DNA of 19,458 nt from an uncultured Bacillota bacterium (GTDB lineage Bacteria; Bacillota; Clostridia; Christensenellales; UBA1242), in contig URAC01000012.1 in the NCBI GenBank assembly GCA_900545735.1, positions 1 to 19,458 of the forward strand. Reading direction: 5' to 3'. The notes beneath the pieces are model-generated. The model was not told where the DNA came from and did not search any database. It worked only from the letters and a program-made list of their open reading frames with translations. The translations under genes were made by a program, and so were the position numbers. Positions 8,789 through 16,176 of this stretch are shown piece after piece; the first letter of the stretch is position 1; every line of letters starts with the position of its first letter.

Positions 8789-9490
8789 TTATAGAACCCA
8801 ATCCAATCCGCGTTCTTCAACGACTTCAAGTGTGAAAACAACTTCCATTTTGGCAATTCCATAAGGTCCGCCTGAAGCACCTTCCCATTCTCCTGTTTCA
8901 TAAACATTGTTGGAAAAGAAATCTACTGTTTCACTTGCGTTGATTAATGCCAAAGTGCTGTTAGTTGCCTCAGCTGCGCCTGTTGCAACATAATAGTAAA
9001 ATCCGTCTGCTGCTGGTTTCCATCTATTTGTAAATTCCAATTTTTGAGCAAACAATTCTGATGTAACTTGTTCTAATGAAACACCAAGGCTTTCTGCCGT
9101 TGCTAAAACATATTGTGCGTCACTCAAAGTGTAATATTTATATTCGATTTTAGCACGAGCGTAGAATGATAATGATTTTGATTCTACAACGATTTGTGGC
9201 GTTGCCATCAAATATGTTTCATTTTGCCCAACTCCACTCAAAATTTGAAAATCGGCTTTTGACCCTGTTGAGCTGCCTGATGGGTAATATTGCAAAAAAC
9301 CTGATGAAGACAAATTGCCATCAGTATAGATATTTGTAACAGTAAAATACAGGCCTTGGTCCATAACCATAGTTCCAGAACCTTGCCTGTTAGCACGATA
9401 AAGGGCTCCAGTGACGCCAAAACTAAGCATAGCAACAAGCATTATAGAGAAAAACATTATTAATGATTTGATACTTGATTTTGATTTCAT
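8789..9490 (-). CDS. Exported protein of unknown function, paralog A
   Basis: This 233-residue protein is not recognised with certainty. Residues 8-28 form one hydrophobic segment after a Lys/Ser-rich N-terminus, consistent with a signal peptide or anchor ending at VTGA. Directly after it comes A29-L-Y-x-x-N-R-x3-G-T40-M-x4-G46, which recurs with identical spacing in the protein at 10608-11381. The rest looks beta-rich and Ser/Thr/Gly/Ala-rich, with a Tyr-rich segment (GFYYYVATG) and a hydrophobic strand before a final ERGLDWVL. The layout (hydrophobic leader, aromatic residue, GT-hydrophobic strand) resembles TasA/camelysin-type secreted proteins cut by SipW-like peptidases. That is only a remote analogy, and no sipW gene is present here. 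It has its own sigma-A promoter, a strong GGGGGG-type ribosome-binding site and its own terminator, so it is monocistronic and probably vegetatively expressed. Confidence 0.72.
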   Translation of the reverse strand: MKSKSSIKSLIMFFSIMLVAMLSFGVTGALYRANRQGSGTMVMDQGLYFTVTNIYTDGNLSSSGFLQYYPSGSSTGSKADFQILSGVGQNETYLMATPQIVVESKSLSFYARAKIEYKYYTLSDAQYVLATAESLGVSLEQVTSELFAQKLEFTNRWKPAADGFYYYVATGAAEATNSTLALINASETVDFFSNNVYETGEWEGASGGPYGIAKMEVVFTLEVVEERGLDWVL

Positions 9491-9544
9491 ACTGCCCCCC
9501 TTTTCTTATATTTAACTAACTTAATAGTTTATTTCTAACATCTT

Positions 9545-9573
9545 ATTTTAAATTAAACTTAAAAAATAGTCAA
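9545..9573 (-). promoter_or_regulatory. Sigma-A promoter of exported paralog A
   Basis: TTGACT (9573-9568), a 17-base spacer and TAAAAT (9550-9545) on the minus strand. This predicts a leader of about 48 bases before the ATG at 9490, which is preceded by AAGGGGGG. The arrangement closely matches the promoter of the paralog at 11406-11434. Confidence 0.72.
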
Positions 9574-9625
9574 CTAAATTATATCTTTTTAATTATAAAT
9601 TAAAAAAACCCGAAAAAATGGCATT

Positions 9626-9904
9626 TTATTTATATATTGTATTTTTTGTTTCTGAATAGCCCAATTCATATTTTGTGTAATCTTCTTTAAAATCTTCGCT
9701 TTCATAATATTCAATTTGGCTTTCTTGTTTCGCAATTTGGCTGTTTGTTTCTGCAATTTGGCCGTCTAAATTATTAATTTCTGAATTGAATTCATTAACT
9801 TTAACTGTTTGCCAAATAATAACACCAAACAAAACAACCGCAATCAAAATAACTGCCGAAAATATAATTATTAAATTTTTTTTGCCCTTATTCGTTATTT
9901 TCAT
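9626..9904 (-). CDS. divIC: Septum formation initiator, FtsB/DivIC family
   Basis: DivIC is a bitopic membrane protein of the division complex that pairs with FtsL and DivIB. This 92-residue copy has a short Lys-rich cytoplasmic start, one membrane segment (about 11-31) and an external coiled coil (about 33-68, repeated INNLDGQIAETNSQIAKQE). It ends in the family's closing motif, here SEDFKEDYTKYELGYSETKNTIY, matching the usual pattern of an acidic start, EY.ARE.LGY and VY. It is shorter than B. subtilis DivIC (about 125 aa). Order is diagnostic: yabP-yabQ-divIC is conserved in Bacillus and Clostridia. Its ATG lies inside the end of yabQ (17-bp overlap), implying coupled translation. No strong terminator follows, only a T-run after a weak stem at about 9600-9625. 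Confidence 0.82.
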   Translation of the reverse strand: MKITNKGKKNLIIIFSAVILIAVVLFGVIIWQTVKVNEFNSEINNLDGQIAETNSQIAKQESQIEYYESEDFKEDYTKYELGYSETKNTIYK

Positions 9905-10268
9905 TAGATTTCTTCTTAAAAATTTTATTTGACAACTTTGTCATCAATTTCTTAAAAGCATTATAACAAAGTGAGCAAATTTTTGCAACTATTAAGCCTA
10001 ATGTTATTCTTTCAATTAAAATTCCTAAAACATAGCCCAATAAAATATAGAATCTAAATTCGCCATAATTTAACTCAAGCAAACAAGCAAAAAAGACCGC
10101 GCCACAAAGAGCAACTGAAATAGCGTCAAAAATTTTTTCAAAGACCTTGTTTTTATTAAATAAAAATGTCAAATATTTGCTTGCGTCAAAAATTAAGCCT
10201 GAAACAAAGCCCACGCAAAAAATTATCAAAAATATTAAAGGTTGATTTAAAGTTTCATATAAAATCAT
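9888..10268 (-). CDS. yabQ: Spore cortex biosynthesis protein YabQ
   Basis: YabQ is a polytopic membrane protein needed for spore cortex formation, made in the mother cell in B. subtilis. These 126 residues have the family features: a first membrane helix running into GFVSGLIFDASKYL (the family's GxxxGxxFDxxR-type element), a second helix near 47-65, then NYGEFRFYILLGYVLGILIE with a third membrane segment, and a basic tail. The length fits the N-terminal core; many homologs carry a longer tail. It starts 15 bp after yabP behind a weak GAGAGA-type site, and its end overlaps the divIC start. Assignment rests on topology, motif and gene order together. Sequence identity in this family is usually low. 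Confidence 0.8.
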   Translation of the reverse strand: MILYETLNQPLIFLIIFCVGFVSGLIFDASKYLTFLFNKNKVFEKIFDAISVALCGAVFFACLLELNYGEFRFYILLGYVLGILIERITLGLIVAKICSLCYNAFKKLMTKLSNKIFKKKSNENNE

Positions 10269-10283
10269 TAAAATCTCTCATTT

Positions 10284-10535
10284 TTATTTAAAAATACGCT
10301 TAATAAAGTTCAATTTTTGCTTTTTATCAAAATATTTGATGTTGTTGATTAAGCCTTCGATTTCCAAAATTCCACTTTCAACATCAAGTTTTTTAACTTC
10401 CATATTTGAACCTTGGACGGACAAAGCAACCCCATCAACTTCAACTAAAAGTTCACTATCGGAAATCCCAACAACTTTTTCAATCCCTGTTAAATTAAGA
10501 ATTTTTCTATTAACTAGCGTCAATTTATTATCCAT
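10284..10535 (-). CDS. yabP: Sporulation protein YabP
   Basis: YabP is a small soluble beta-rich protein required for a late stage of sporulation, produced in the mother cell and paired with YabQ. The 83 residues follow the family pattern closely: LTLVNRKILNLTGIEKVVG, then a SDSELLVEVDG strand pair, a VQGSNMEVKKLDVESG stretch and LEIEGLINNIKY. The ATG at 10535 has a good AGGAG site 5 bases upstream. It begins the yabP-yabQ-divIC unit. Only 72 bp separate it from the stop of the upstream exported-protein gene, and that gap is largely filled by a hairpin, so the promoter must be compact or overlap it. A sigma-E-like -10 is proposed separately. Confidence 0.85.
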   Translation of the reverse strand: MDNKLTLVNRKILNLTGIEKVVGISDSELLVEVDGVALSVQGSNMEVKKLDVESGILEIEGLINNIKYFDKKQKLNFIKRIFK

Positions 10536-10550
10536 AAAAACTCCTTACAT

Positions 10551-10586
10551 AAAAAAACTTCTATATATTTTATTGTATAGAAGTTT
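10551..10586 (-). terminator. Terminator-like hairpin between exported paralog B and yabP
   Basis: An 11-bp perfect stem (AAACTTCTATA / TATAGAAGTTT, 10555-10565 with 10576-10586) with a 10-base loop. On the minus strand it ends in seven U. It is 22 bp after the stop of the upstream gene, and its U-run ends a few bases before the yabP Shine-Dalgarno. Confidence 0.75.
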
Positions 10587-10601
10587 AAAAAATGATTGAT
10601 T
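10572..10601 (-). promoter_or_regulatory. Possible sigma-E-like promoter of yabP
   Basis: On the minus strand TATACAAT (10579-10572) differs by one base from the sigma-E -10 consensus CATACAAT. A weak AATCAATC-type -35 lies about 14 bases upstream. It overlaps the terminator hairpin. yabP/yabQ are sigma-E genes in B. subtilis, which supports the idea. The -35 match is poor, so this is tentative. Confidence 0.28.
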
Positions 10602-10607
10602 AATTTG

Positions 10608-11381
10608 TTAAGCTATATTCCAAACATTTGAAGATATCGCTCCAGAGCCTTCTCTAGCATCAATCGCTTCAACTGTAACAACCAATTTAAAGTTGTCCAC
10701 AAGATATTCATCAACTATTTCAGACAATTTTAATTCAAAATAGTTGACTCCTTGATTAACTCCGTCTGATTTGAAAAGATTGACTGACGCTCTTGCTGTG
10801 CTGTTATTCAAATATAAATCTGTATAATTTGATATAATTGTTGTTCCAGGATTAACTAAATAGTAGTATCCATCTTTATATAAAAAGCCGATGCTGACAT
10901 CTGTAACTTCATTGATTGAAATAGGGTTTGCTACGCCAAATACATTGAGAATTTCCGCCGCCGTCATAAGCCTATCTTCAACGCTAGCTCCATTTTGATA
11001 AGTTGTTTTAAATTCAACTTTAACTCTTAAATAATATTCAATCGTGTTTTCAGCAGGCTTTAATTCAGGATTTGCGATATAGAAGATGTCTGATGAAGCA
11101 ACATTGCTGCTGATTTCATCTAATCTTGTTAAATTATTGCCATCAAATGATGCGATAGTGGCTTTGTTGCCTAGTTTTAAGAGCGAAAAACTTTTGTCGC
11201 CATTATCTTCCACTTGAGAATAATCTATTTTTATTCCAGGAGAAAATTCAAGCGTTCCTTCAAATTTCCTATTGCGGCCAAAATATGCTGCTGTAACGCT
11301 TAAAGCAAGCAAAACTGCAAATAAAAAGCAAATTATACAAATAAGCCAAATTTGAATTTTCTTTGTGTTGGTTTTACCCAT
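10608..11381 (-). CDS. Exported protein of unknown function, paralog B
   Basis: This 257-residue protein is of unknown function. A basic start (KTNTKK) is followed by a hydrophobic segment (about 9-31) and a likely cleavage site around SVTAA. Next comes A32-Y-F-x-x-N-R-x3-G-T43-L-x4-G49, the same signature and spacing as in the protein at 8789-9490. Further matches to that paralog are a strand YLRVKVEFK against FYARAKIEYK, a Tyr-rich turn DGYYYLV against GFYYYVA, a late strand LVVTVEAIDARE against VVFTLEVVEERG, and a Trp three residues from the C-terminus. It is probably beta-rich and acts outside the membrane. TasA/camelysin-like proteins have a comparable start, but homology is not shown. 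It has its own sigma-A promoter and a GGGGGA ribosome-binding site, and is followed by the hairpin ahead of yabP. Confidence 0.72.
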   Translation of the reverse strand: MGKTNTKKIQIWLICIICFLFAVLLALSVTAAYFGRNRKFEGTLEFSPGIKIDYSQVEDNGDKSFSLLKLGNKATIASFDGNNLTRLDEISSNVASSDIFYIANPELKPAENTIEYYLRVKVEFKTTYQNGASVEDRLMTAAEILNVFGVANPISINEVTDVSIGFLYKDGYYYLVNPGTTIISNYTDLYLNNSTARASVNLFKSDGVNQGVNYFELKLSEIVDEYLVDNFKLVVTVEAIDAREGSGAISSNVWNIA

Positions 11382-11405
11382 ATATTTCCCCCTATGTATA
11401 TAAAT

Positions 11406-11434
11406 ATATTACTAATTTAAAAAAACTAAGTCAA
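11406..11434 (-). promoter_or_regulatory. Sigma-A promoter of exported paralog B
   Basis: TTGACT (11434-11429), a 17-base spacer and TAATAT (11411-11406) on the minus strand, about 25 bases before the ATG at 11381. The ribosome-binding site is AGGGGGAAA. Confidence 0.7.
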
Positions 11435-11482
11435 ATAAAAAAGGCAAAACGATAGAATAACAAAACTTTTTTTGTAAATTTG

Positions 11483-11511
11483 TCATAAATCAAAAATTCA
11501 ATCGATAAAAT
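11483..11511 (+). promoter_or_regulatory. Possible sigma-E-like promoter of the SPOCS/LysM gene
   Basis: TCATAAAT (11483-11490, preceded by G) resembles the sigma-E -35 element. After 13 bases comes GATAAAAT (11504-11511), against the -10 consensus CATACAAT. Mother-cell expression would suit a coat protein. A sigma-K -10 (CATAnnnTA) would also partly fit GATAAAATA. No good sigma-A site was found here. Confidence 0.4.
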
Positions 11512-11528
11512 ATAACAACTTTTATCGA
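11502..11528 (+). repeat. Inverted repeat ahead of the SPOCS/LysM gene
   Basis: Perfect 9-bp arms TCGATAAAA and TTTTATCGA (11502-11510 and 11520-11528) enclose 9 bases. The left arm overlaps the proposed -10 and the right arm touches the AAGGGGGAT ribosome-binding site. It could be an operator or, if transcribed, a hairpin beside the Shine-Dalgarno. Confidence 0.7.
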
Positions 11529-11540
11529 AGGGGGATAATT

Positions 11541-13073
11541 ATGCAGAACGATTCAAACATCACAAACGAAAAGGCAGTTATTGAGCATTTGCTTGGTAGT
11601 AAAACGGAACAAATTGAGACAAATATCAATTTGACAGATAAAAATGTTACAAAAATCTTGTCTGTTAGTTCGTGCTTTTATGTTGATAGCACAGAACTTT
11701 TAGTTGGCGAAGTAAATTTTTCAGGCTCTTTGATTACAAATGTGGTCTTCTTAAAAGAAGATGGTTGTATGGAAAATTTAAGGACTTCAACGCCATTTAA
11801 TGGAAAATTTGAAGATGCTAAACTTAATGTGAATGGTACAATAAGGCTTATTCCAAACATTGTTTCAAGTGAAATTGAAAAAGTTGGAAATGATACCGCT
11901 AGAGTTAAAACAAATGTTGAAATAACATTTTATCATCTTGAAAATCAAGATGTTCAAGTTTACACAGGTGGTGATGAAGATATTTTTGTTATGCAATCTG
12001 AAATTCCCCTTTCAAATTTCACTGGCAAAAATTGCTCTACATTTACACAACCAGTTATTTTAGACAGCAAATTGCCAATCGGCGAAATCTTATCTTTGAA
12101 TGCAGGTGCGATAGTCAAAAAAGCTGACGCACTTGATAGTATGGTTATATTTGAAGGAGAAGTATTTGCTAGAGCCTTAGTTTCAACAAAGGAAGACAGG
12201 CCACTTTTAATTGCCCTATCAAATTTTGAAAATTTTAGAGAAGAAATTGAAGATGGCAATGCAAACAAAAACAGTTTAGTTGAGGCTTGTGCTAGAGTTA
12301 TTTGTGAAAATGTTGAAGCGAAGATTTTAGGAGAAAATCAAAGCGTTGAAGTTTCAATTCCTGTAAAACTTTGCTATGAACTTTATGAAAATAAAAATGT
12401 AACAATTACAACTGACGCTTATGCAACAAAAAATGAAATCAGCTTAACAACAAGCGGCTTCCAATCAACTGAGCGTTTAGGAAATGAAAATTTTGATTTT
12501 AAAGTTGATGGCAACATAACTTTAGACGAATCACTTCCAAGAATCGATAAAGTTTTGGCTGTTGATGGTGCTTATCTTACACTCACAAATGTGGCTTATG
12601 AAAATAGAGAGTTATTGGTTGAAGGAATACTTCACGCGACAGTAATTTATCTAAACGACGATGAAAATTCAATCAACTCAGTTGAAGTGGAAATTCCTTT
12701 CTCACTCACTGAAAGAACAAATTTAGACAATGAAGATGTCAATGTAAAGATTGAAACTATTCTTTATGATGTTGATGCAACGGCAAAACGCGGAAGAGAA
12801 CTATTTGTTGACGGCAAAATCAAACTTGGAGCGTGGTTTAACAAAACAGTTGCTAACGCAATAATTTCAGATGTTGTCCGCGGAGAAGAGGTGGAAGCAA
12901 ACACTTCAGCGATTGAAATTTACTATGCTGTTCCAGGACAAACAATTTGGGATATTGCTAAAGACTTAAAGGTTGCTCAAGATGTTATAAGAAATCAAAA
13001 TCCTAATTTGGTTGAGCCTATGACCGGTGGAGAAAAAGTCATTTATTACAATCAAAAACGAGTTGAACTATAA
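11541..13073 (+). CDS. SPOCS (DUF3794) domain protein with C-terminal LysM
   Basis: This 510-residue protein is probably a spore coat or coat-cortex interface component. It is built of tandem SPOCS/DUF3794 units, beginning near VTKILSVSSCFYV (about 36), around 175-290 and again near IDKVLAVDGAYLTL (about 330). Each unit has beta strands ending in patterns like LLVEG or ELLVGEVNFSG followed by VVFL or VIYLND. A LysM domain occupies about 461-506 (YYAVPGQTIWDIAKDLKV...VIRNQNPNL), the peptidoglycan-binding fold also used by spore proteins such as SafA. There is no signal peptide, as expected for a mother-cell protein assembled onto the forespore from the cytoplasm. The start ATG has an AAGGGGGAT site. 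Clostridial genomes commonly carry this SPOCS plus LysM architecture. The exact role is inferred from domains only. Confidence 0.85.
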   Translation: MQNDSNITNEKAVIEHLLGSKTEQIETNINLTDKNVTKILSVSSCFYVDSTELLVGEVNFSGSLITNVVFLKEDGCMENLRTSTPFNGKFEDAKLNVNGTIRLIPNIVSSEIEKVGNDTARVKTNVEITFYHLENQDVQVYTGGDEDIFVMQSEIPLSNFTGKNCSTFTQPVILDSKLPIGEILSLNAGAIVKKADALDSMVIFEGEVFARALVSTKEDRPLLIALSNFENFREEIEDGNANKNSLVEACARVICENVEAKILGENQSVEVSIPVKLCYELYENKNVTITTDAYATKNEISLTTSGFQSTERLGNENFDFKVDGNITLDESLPRIDKVLAVDGAYLTLTNVAYENRELLVEGILHATVIYLNDDENSINSVEVEIPFSLTERTNLDNEDVNVKIETILYDVDATAKRGRELFVDGKIKLGAWFNKTVANAIISDVVRGEEVEANTSAIEIYYAVPGQTIWDIAKDLKVAQDVIRNQNPNLVEPMTGGEKVIYYNQKRVEL

Positions 13074-13136
13074 ACATCAGTTATCCGAAAATATTGCTTC
13101 GCACTGCTTTCGTCTAACTTCCGTTAATAAAAATAT

Positions 13137-13166
13137 AAAAAATCACAATGAAAATTGTGATTTTTT
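13137..13166. terminator. Bidirectional terminator, SPOCS/LysM gene / exonuclease
   Basis: A 13-bp perfect stem (AAAAAATCACAAT / ATTGTGATTTTTT) closed by a GAAA tetraloop on the plus strand, with A and T runs on the outside for both directions. It sits 63 bp past the SPOCS/LysM stop and directly against the exonuclease stop codon (13167-13169). Confidence 0.93.
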
Positions 13167-14702
13167 TTAATTTCTCATTAAAATCAAAAACGCTTCGGCT
13201 GTTGCTATTGCATCTGCAAGTGCACGATGCGCATTGTTTAGCGTTATATCCAATCGCTTAACGACATCAGAAAGCCTATATTTTGGAAGCCTTAATTTGT
13301 TTCTAGCAATAACAAGACAATCGATGCCCGGGTTATCAAAAACAAGACCTTCTTTCTTGCCTGCGTTATTGATAAATTTTTGGTCAAATTGAATGTTGTA
13401 TGCAACAAGCGTTGTCCCCCTTGTCCAGCGATAAAAATCTCTGATAGCAACATCGCAAGTTGGAGCATCGGCAACCATTTCATTTGAAATATTGTTAATA
13501 TCAGTTGCTTCTTGCGGAATTGGTTTTTGTGGCTTAATCAATGTTTGGAATTGTTCGCATATAATGCCATTTTTAATTTTTACAGCACCTATTTCGATTA
13601 TTTCATCAACATCTCCATCTAGCCCTGTCGTTTCAGTATCAAACACGACATATTCAGTTTCCAAAATCTCTCTTGGAAGTGGAGTTTCCTTTACGAATAT
13701 ATTTTCTTGTTTTACTATTGAAAATGGCTTTGGCTTAACAACTTCATATCCATCTGCAAATTCCGTTTTATATTCAATTTTTTCAGGCAATTTGCAATAT
13801 GAAATTGAATTTACATATAAAGTAAACTTTTTATTGAACTCTCTAACATCGCCTACGATGATAACATCGCCACCGTTAAAAAGTTTGTCCATCTTCATTT
13901 CGTTAGCCTTTGTTGTGAAATATCTAACATCAATTTTCGCCGTGGTGTCATTCAAAACAAACGCATAATAGAATTTTGTAGCACCCTTTTGCTTGCCTTT
14001 TTTGGCTTCATAACTCTTCTTCTCAAAGTTTTCTATCTTTCCAGCCAGGATAACCGAACTTTTTTCAAACTTGATATTTTTAATAAATTCTGGCAATGGC
14101 TCAATATCGTGTCCAAAAATATTGTCTACATCGCTTACTCTATATCTAGGAATTTTTGGCATTATTGAAACTTTGTCATAAGTGATTTTGTTTTGCTTTT
14201 CTAAAATGCCTTCCGTGTTGATATTTCCCTGTGCTTTGTCAATTTTTACTGTAAAATCGCACAAAAAATTCTTTTCTAAATGTTTTTTAATTTCCTCTTC
14301 TAAATTTTTATTAGAATACAACTCATATAACTGCTCATTAAGAGCAAAAGAAACTTCTATCCAAAAACCTTCTCGCTTGATATTAATCTTATCTTCATTT
14401 AAGAATGTGTAAACTGAAGAATGATTTGATTTTATGTATGATAAAAGTGAAGACATAACTAAATCGGCATCTAAATAACTTTTTTTAAACTTTAAATGTA
14501 TTTCTGAGTTTAAATTTAAGTTATTTTTAATAAATTCCGTCAATTCCTTTTTGGCTTCTTCACTTATAGCGCTAATATTTTCAGGATATAAAAACACAAT
14601 TTCAACAAACTTTTTTTGCTTGTCAAAAACTACTTCATATAATTTTAAATATGAGTATTTTTCTCCAAACTTATTGTTAATCTTTTGTGTTAAAATTTCC
14701 AT
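13167..14702 (-). CDS. PolC-like 3'-5' exonuclease lacking PHP and polymerase domains
   Basis: The 511 residues look like the front of the Gram-positive replicative polymerase PolC. Residues 1 to about 165 resemble the PolC N-terminal domains, including a SLLSYI...FLNEDKINIKREGFWIEV stretch comparable to PolC ISLLNQQKPKLKGNKLIV. Residues about 214-325 form an OB-fold (ILAGKIENF to GDVIIVGDVREFN). Then EILETEYVVFDTETTGLD opens a DEDDh exonuclease with Asp355 and Glu357, Asp440 in NIQFDQKF, and His492 and Asp497 in HRALADA, so the active site is complete. In PolC a PHP domain starts between OB and exonuclease, and the polymerase follows. Here a linker of about 30 residues replaces the first part, and the protein stops after the exonuclease at a strong terminator. 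It starts one base after the tilS stop. It may act in proofreading or repair; function is inferred. Confidence 0.8.
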   Translation of the reverse strand: MEILTQKINNKFGEKYSYLKLYEVVFDKQKKFVEIVFLYPENISAISEEAKKELTEFIKNNLNLNSEIHLKFKKSYLDADLVMSSLLSYIKSNHSSVYTFLNEDKINIKREGFWIEVSFALNEQLYELYSNKNLEEEIKKHLEKNFLCDFTVKIDKAQGNINTEGILEKQNKITYDKVSIMPKIPRYRVSDVDNIFGHDIEPLPEFIKNIKFEKSSVILAGKIENFEKKSYEAKKGKQKGATKFYYAFVLNDTTAKIDVRYFTTKANEMKMDKLFNGGDVIIVGDVREFNKKFTLYVNSISYCKLPEKIEYKTEFADGYEVVKPKPFSIVKQENIFVKETPLPREILETEYVVFDTETTGLDGDVDEIIEIGAVKIKNGIICEQFQTLIKPQKPIPQEATDINNISNEMVADAPTCDVAIRDFYRWTRGTTLVAYNIQFDQKFINNAGKKEGLVFDNPGIDCLVIARNKLRLPKYRLSDVVKRLDITLNNAHRALADAIATAEAFLILMRN

Positions 14703-14703
14703 A

Positions 14704-16035
14704 TTAATTTACTTTTATCACATACGCGACTTTTGAATTTTCATCTAATTTTACTTTGTCTGAAATTCCAACTCCAGCAACGACATAAACTTCGTTTAAA
14801 CTTGCAAGAACTGGCAAATCTTCTCTTTGTCTTAAAGGAATTTTCTTTTGAGAAAGATATGTTTTTAATTTTTGTGTTCCACCACCAAATTTTGTTATAA
14901 AGTCCCCCTCTCTACGATAACGCCATTCAACATCATTTGGAAGTTTTTTGCCATCTATAATCAATTCATCTTCATTGATTGTTAAATCTTTTGATTTCTT
15001 TACAACAACCTTTCCAAAGTTTGGAACTTCAATAGTTCCACACTTAAAGGACCAAGAGCCAACTTTCTTTTCTTTTTGTTCATTTGAAAGTGTTACAAAA
15101 TCATATTCTTTTAGTGCTGTTACGTCCATAGGCAATTTAATTCTATTTCCATTTTGGCCATTCAATGCAAGCGCTCTTATCAAATCAATATGTTTTCTTT
15201 CAATGTCTTTTTCAACGCCAATTTTCTTAAATGCTTTGAAAATCAACCTTGAAGTGATTGCTGGCGAGTTGATAAAATATGTTGTTGGAATTTTAACAAC
15301 CTTTTTACTTTCCATAAATATTGCATCGTCGATTATTTGAGATTTGATATAATCGTCATCTTCCTTGCAAGCACTAGCAAAATTGTTCAAAGCTGTTACA
15401 GCATTTGGCCATTTTACATTGATTAAAGGCATAATTTTGTTTCGAATATAATTTCTAGAAAATTCACTATCAAAATTTGTTTCATCTTGAACATAAGGAA
15501 TGTCATAATAATTGATATATTTTTTGATTTCATTTTTTGTTGTGTTAAGCATTGGACGAATATAAATGCCTTCACTAAAAGTTTGCATTCCCTTTGCTCC
15601 AGCAACTCCAGCGCCACGCAAAATATGTAATAAAACAGTTTCCGCTTGGTCTTCCATATGGTGAGCAAGTGCAATTTTATCAACTATATCTTTTTTAACA
15701 AGGGACTTAAAAATGCCATAACGAGCTTCTCTTGCTGCAGTTTCAAGCGATTGATTATTCTCTAAAGCAAGTTTTTTAACATCAACTTTAAATTTATAAC
15801 CCCTAATTCCAAGTTCTTTGCAATAATTCATAACAAAAAATGCATCGGACGCGCTAGAATCCCTGAGACAATGGTCAACTGTTACAGCCACCAATTCAAA
15901 GTCGTATTTGTCTTTTATTCCATTCAAATATGTTAAAAGCGCCATACTATCTTCACCGCCACTTACAGCGACCGCAATTCTGTCTCCACTTTTAATCAAT
16001 TTGTCTTGAATAATTAGTTTTTCAATATTTTCCAT
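14704..16035 (-). CDS. tilS: tRNA(Ile)-lysidine synthase
   Basis: TilS uses ATP and lysine to convert C34 of the CAU-anticodon tRNA-Ile to lysidine, so that it reads AUA codons; it is essential in most bacteria. The 443 residues have the PP-loop SGGEDS (25-30), the HHMEDQAETVLLHILRGAG motif typical of TilS, RNYIRNKIMPL, and a full C-terminal TilS domain (WRYRREGDFI...KLKTYLSQKKIPLRQR). I place the start at the ATG at 16035, which has GGAGAA 6 bases upstream. The open frame continues to 16203, but that extension is low-complexity, lacks a ribosome-binding site and contains the predicted promoter. In Firmicutes tilS often precedes hpt and ftsH; here it is followed, one base later, by the PolC-like exonuclease. 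Confidence 0.95.
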   Translation of the reverse strand: MENIEKLIIQDKLIKSGDRIAVAVSGGEDSMALLTYLNGIKDKYDFELVAVTVDHCLRDSSASDAFFVMNYCKELGIRGYKFKVDVKKLALENNQSLETAAREARYGIFKSLVKKDIVDKIALAHHMEDQAETVLLHILRGAGVAGAKGMQTFSEGIYIRPMLNTTKNEIKKYINYYDIPYVQDETNFDSEFSRNYIRNKIMPLINVKWPNAVTALNNFASACKEDDDYIKSQIIDDAIFMESKKVVKIPTTYFINSPAITSRLIFKAFKKIGVEKDIERKHIDLIRALALNGQNGNRIKLPMDVTALKEYDFVTLSNEQKEKKVGSWSFKCGTIEVPNFGKVVVKKSKDLTINEDELIIDGKKLPNDVEWRYRREGDFITKFGGGTQKLKTYLSQKKIPLRQREDLPVLASLNEVYVVAGVGISDKVKLDENSKVAYVIKVN

Positions 16036-16066
16036 CGTTTTTCTCCAAAAAATTGTAATTATGTTC

Positions 16067-16094
16067 ATTATATCAATTAAAACAAAATTTTCAA
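16067..16094 (-). promoter_or_regulatory. Sigma-A promoter of tilS
   Basis: TTGAAA (16094-16089), a 16-base spacer and a perfect TATAAT (16072-16067) on the minus strand, giving a leader of about 25 bases before the ATG at 16035. Confidence 0.65.
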
Positions 16095-16176
16095 GCAAAT
16101 TAACACGCAAAATTTGTTGTTTTAGATAAATTTTTAAAAGAAAAATTTCAAAATGTTGAAAATTACAACTATTTTT

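Noticed and set aside
9600..9625. Strong terminator after divIC
   Set aside because: A U-run is present on the minus strand but the stem pairs poorly, with mismatches, so it is mentioned only as weak.
13167..13240. Frameshift or truncation of a full polC gene
   Set aside because: No PHP or polymerase segment lies downstream; the next 30 bp are a terminator and then a convergent gene. The PHP half expected before the exonuclease is also missing.
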